From: an uncultured Thermoanaerobacterales bacterium
GTDB lineage: Bacteria > Bacillota > Clostridia > Christensenellales > UBA1242
NCBI GenBank assembly: GCA_949840475.1
Contig: CATKXA010000052.1
Coordinates: forward strand, 1 to 7,173
Reading direction: 5' to 3'
Length of the DNA: 7,173 nucleotides
Shown: positions 5,989 to 7,173 of the stretch, piece after piece
How positions within the stretch are numbered: the stretch's first letter is position 1
Layout of the letters: each line of letters starts with the position of its first letter
Made by a program: the position numbers and the translations under genes
The notes under the pieces: generated by a model
What the model saw: the letters and a program-made list of their open reading frames with translations, nothing else
Database searches by the model: none
What the model was told of the DNA's origin: nothing

Positions 5989-6017
5989 ATTATAACACAT
6001 AGTTTTTGACATTTCAA
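5989..6017 (-). promoter_or_regulatory. Strong housekeeping-type promoter for smpB (and possibly ssrA)
   Basis: On the minus strand TTGAAA (6012-6017), a 17-base spacer and a perfect TATAAT (5989-5994) are preceded by TGT, making an extended -10 (TGTTATAAT). It lies in the 137-base gap after rnr. The predicted start, about seven bases on, is near 5982, which falls at the last base of the SD site of smpB, so transcripts from here would be almost leaderless. The rest of the gap (6018-6113) holds only AT-rich weak inverted repeats, for example 6037-6059. Confidence 0.72.
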
Positions 6018-6113
6018 GATTCTTTTTGAATTTTTTTTGAAAAATCGCACTTTTTTCAATAAAAAACACGCGTTTTTTTAGCCAACTTGCGTTTTTTGAC
6101 AAATTTTCACTAT

Positions 6114-7173
6114 TTATTCTTCTTGCAAATTTTCTTTTGCAAGCTCAAAATCTATGTGCCTTGCAGACACATCTACACTTGTAACTTTTACCTTTAACCT
6201 GTCCCCAAGCATGAACTTATTTTGCTTGCCGATAAGAGTAAACCTTTGAGCATCAAAAATATATCTGTCTTTTGGAAGATACTCTCTATAGATATATCCC
6301 TCAATCGTATTATCTAGTTCAACAAAAATTCCACCTTCAGTTATGCCGCTGATATTGCCTTCAAACTCTTGTCCAATCTTGTCTACCATGTACTCAGCTT
6401 TCTTTAAATCGTCAACAGCTCTCTCTGCTTCATCAGCATTCCTCTCTGTTAAACTTGATTGCTCACTTGCCTCTTCAACGAAGTTTTCTAAAGCCCTCAT
6501 ATTATTCGCATTAAGCATGCCTTTTAAATAAAGCTTCAAAATCCTGTGTATAACAAGGTCTGGATACCTTCTAATTGGAGATGTAAAATGACAATAATTG
6601 TCAAGAGCTAAACCAAAGTGCCCAAGGTTCTCTGGTGCATACCTCGCCTTTTGCATACTCCTTAGCATTACATTAGACACTATTGCACTATATGGCTCAT
6701 TCTTAACATCATTTAAAATGTTTTGAAAATCCATTGGCTCATAGCCTTCGTTTGCGAAGCCTCCAAACCTTAATCCAAAGTTAGAAATAAATGTTTTAAA
6801 GGCCTTAACTCTGTCAGGCGAAGGATATTCATGCACACGATAAACAAATGGCAACTTCTTGTCCTGGCTAAATTTTGCAATTACTTCGTTTGTAACCACC
6901 ATAAATTGCTCAATTAGCCTATCTGAGAGATTTCTTGGCTTTCTAACAATTTCAGTTATCGCACCCTCTTCGTCTACATTGATTTGAGTTTCATGCAAGT
7001 CAAAGTCAAGTTGCCCCGCATCATTACGCCTCTTTAAAAGCAGTTTTGCAAGCTCTGCCATATCTTCAAGCATTGGCACTACTTCTTTGTACTGCTCTCT
7101 TAAAGCTTTATCTCCGTCAAAAATCTTAGTTACGTTTGTGTATGTCATTCTGTAGTTTGAACGAATAACACCT
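6114..7173 (-). CDS. rnr: Ribonuclease R, C-terminal half (5' end outside window)
   Basis: About 352 residues are visible and the frame is open to the window edge. The residues before the first ATG (7148) read GVIRSNYR, continuing the family sequence VIRSxxRMTYTxV, so that ATG is internal. The RNB nuclease domain shows AGQLDFDL, SDRLIEQFMVVTNEVIA, LPFVYRVHEYP and the family signature HFGLALDNYCHFTSPIRRYPDLVIHR. An S1 RNA-binding domain follows (GQEFEGNISGITEGGIFVEL through HIDFEL). The protein ends soon after it, without the long basic tail of some RNase R proteins. The catalytic Asp cluster and cold-shock domains lie upstream, out of view. RNase R is a processive 3'-5' exonuclease that degrades structured RNA, including non-stop mRNA released by trans-translation, which fits its place next to smpB and ssrA. 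Confidence 0.95.
   Translation of the reverse strand, partial: GVIRSNYRMTYTNVTKIFDGDKALREQYKEVVPMLEDMAELAKLLLKRRNDAGQLDFDLHETQINVDEEGAITEIVRKPRNLSDRLIEQFMVVTNEVIAKFSQDKKLPFVYRVHEYPSPDRVKAFKTFISNFGLRFGGFANEGYEPMDFQNILNDVKNEPYSAIVSNVMLRSMQKARYAPENLGHFGLALDNYCHFTSPIRRYPDLVIHRILKLYLKGMLNANNMRALENFVEEASEQSSLTERNADEAERAVDDLKKAEYMVDKIGQEFEGNISGITEGGIFVELDNTIEGYIYREYLPKDRYIFDAQRFTLIGKQNKFMLGDRLKVKVTSVDVSARHIDFELAKENLQEE

Noticed and set aside
6037..6059. Inverted repeat TTGAAAAA/TTTTTCAA after rnr as a terminator
   Set aside because: The stem is almost all A-T and is followed by A rather than T residues on the coding strand, so it is not a convincing terminator.
6061..6080. ACGCGT-centred repeat as an operator or terminator
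   Set aside because: It is a short A-tract/T-tract palindrome expected by chance in such AT-rich sequence; the foldable stem is only AAAAAAC/GTTTTTT.
5977..6102. N-terminal extension of SmpB by 42 residues
   Set aside because: The extra residues are low-complexity and unlike SmpB, the span contains a promoter, and the internal ATG at 5976 has an ideal SD and matches the family start.
1..7173. Search by eye for CRISPR repeats, insertion sequences, tRNAs other than tmRNA, riboswitches and defence or toxin modules
   Set aside because: No repeated spaced units, transposase motifs, tRNA arms outside ssrA or known riboswitch cores were seen.

Overview
This is an AT-rich window in which every gene I can support is on the minus strand, so transcription runs from high to low coordinates. 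The protein families, the Shine-Dalgarno (SD) sites and a tmRNA tag ending in ALAA all fit a low-GC Gram-positive bacterium. A SpoIIQ-like M23 protein points to a spore-forming or ancestrally spore-forming member of the Clostridia. Genus and species cannot be read from the sequence.

In transcription order: (1) 7173-6114, the C-terminal half of ribonuclease R (rnr), cut by the window edge; (2) 5976-5530, smpB, behind a strong housekeeping-type promoter; (3) 5484-5126, ssrA (tmRNA), with a readable tag ADNKLALAA; (4) 5073-4141, an uncharacterised membrane-anchored acidic coiled-coil protein, closed by a good hairpin terminator at 4103-4127. Items 1-3 form the conserved ribosome-rescue cluster: tmRNA and SmpB release stalled ribosomes, and RNase R degrades the faulty mRNA. 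Next come (5) 3947-2583, a flippase-like membrane protein of the LPG-synthase transmembrane family with its own promoter and a GTG start; (6) 2488-1280, a divergent and probably inactive relative of glycerol-1-phosphate/iron-alcohol dehydrogenases; (7) 1227-784, a small exported or anchored protein, perhaps YwmB-like; (8) 715-119, a SpoIIQ-like LytM/M23 protein with a possible sporulation-sigma promoter; and (9) 29-1, the first codons of pyruvate kinase (pyk) with a clear promoter.

The window is mostly ordinary core genome. I saw no mobile element, CRISPR array, defence system or clear novel system. The less ordinary signals are in the short intergenic spaces. Two terminator-like hairpins have T-tracts that run almost to the next start codon, and one of them buries the SD of the downstream gene. 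Three promoters would give transcripts with almost no 5' leader. The dehydrogenase-like protein appears to have lost active-site residues. No intergenic gap exceeds about 160 bases.
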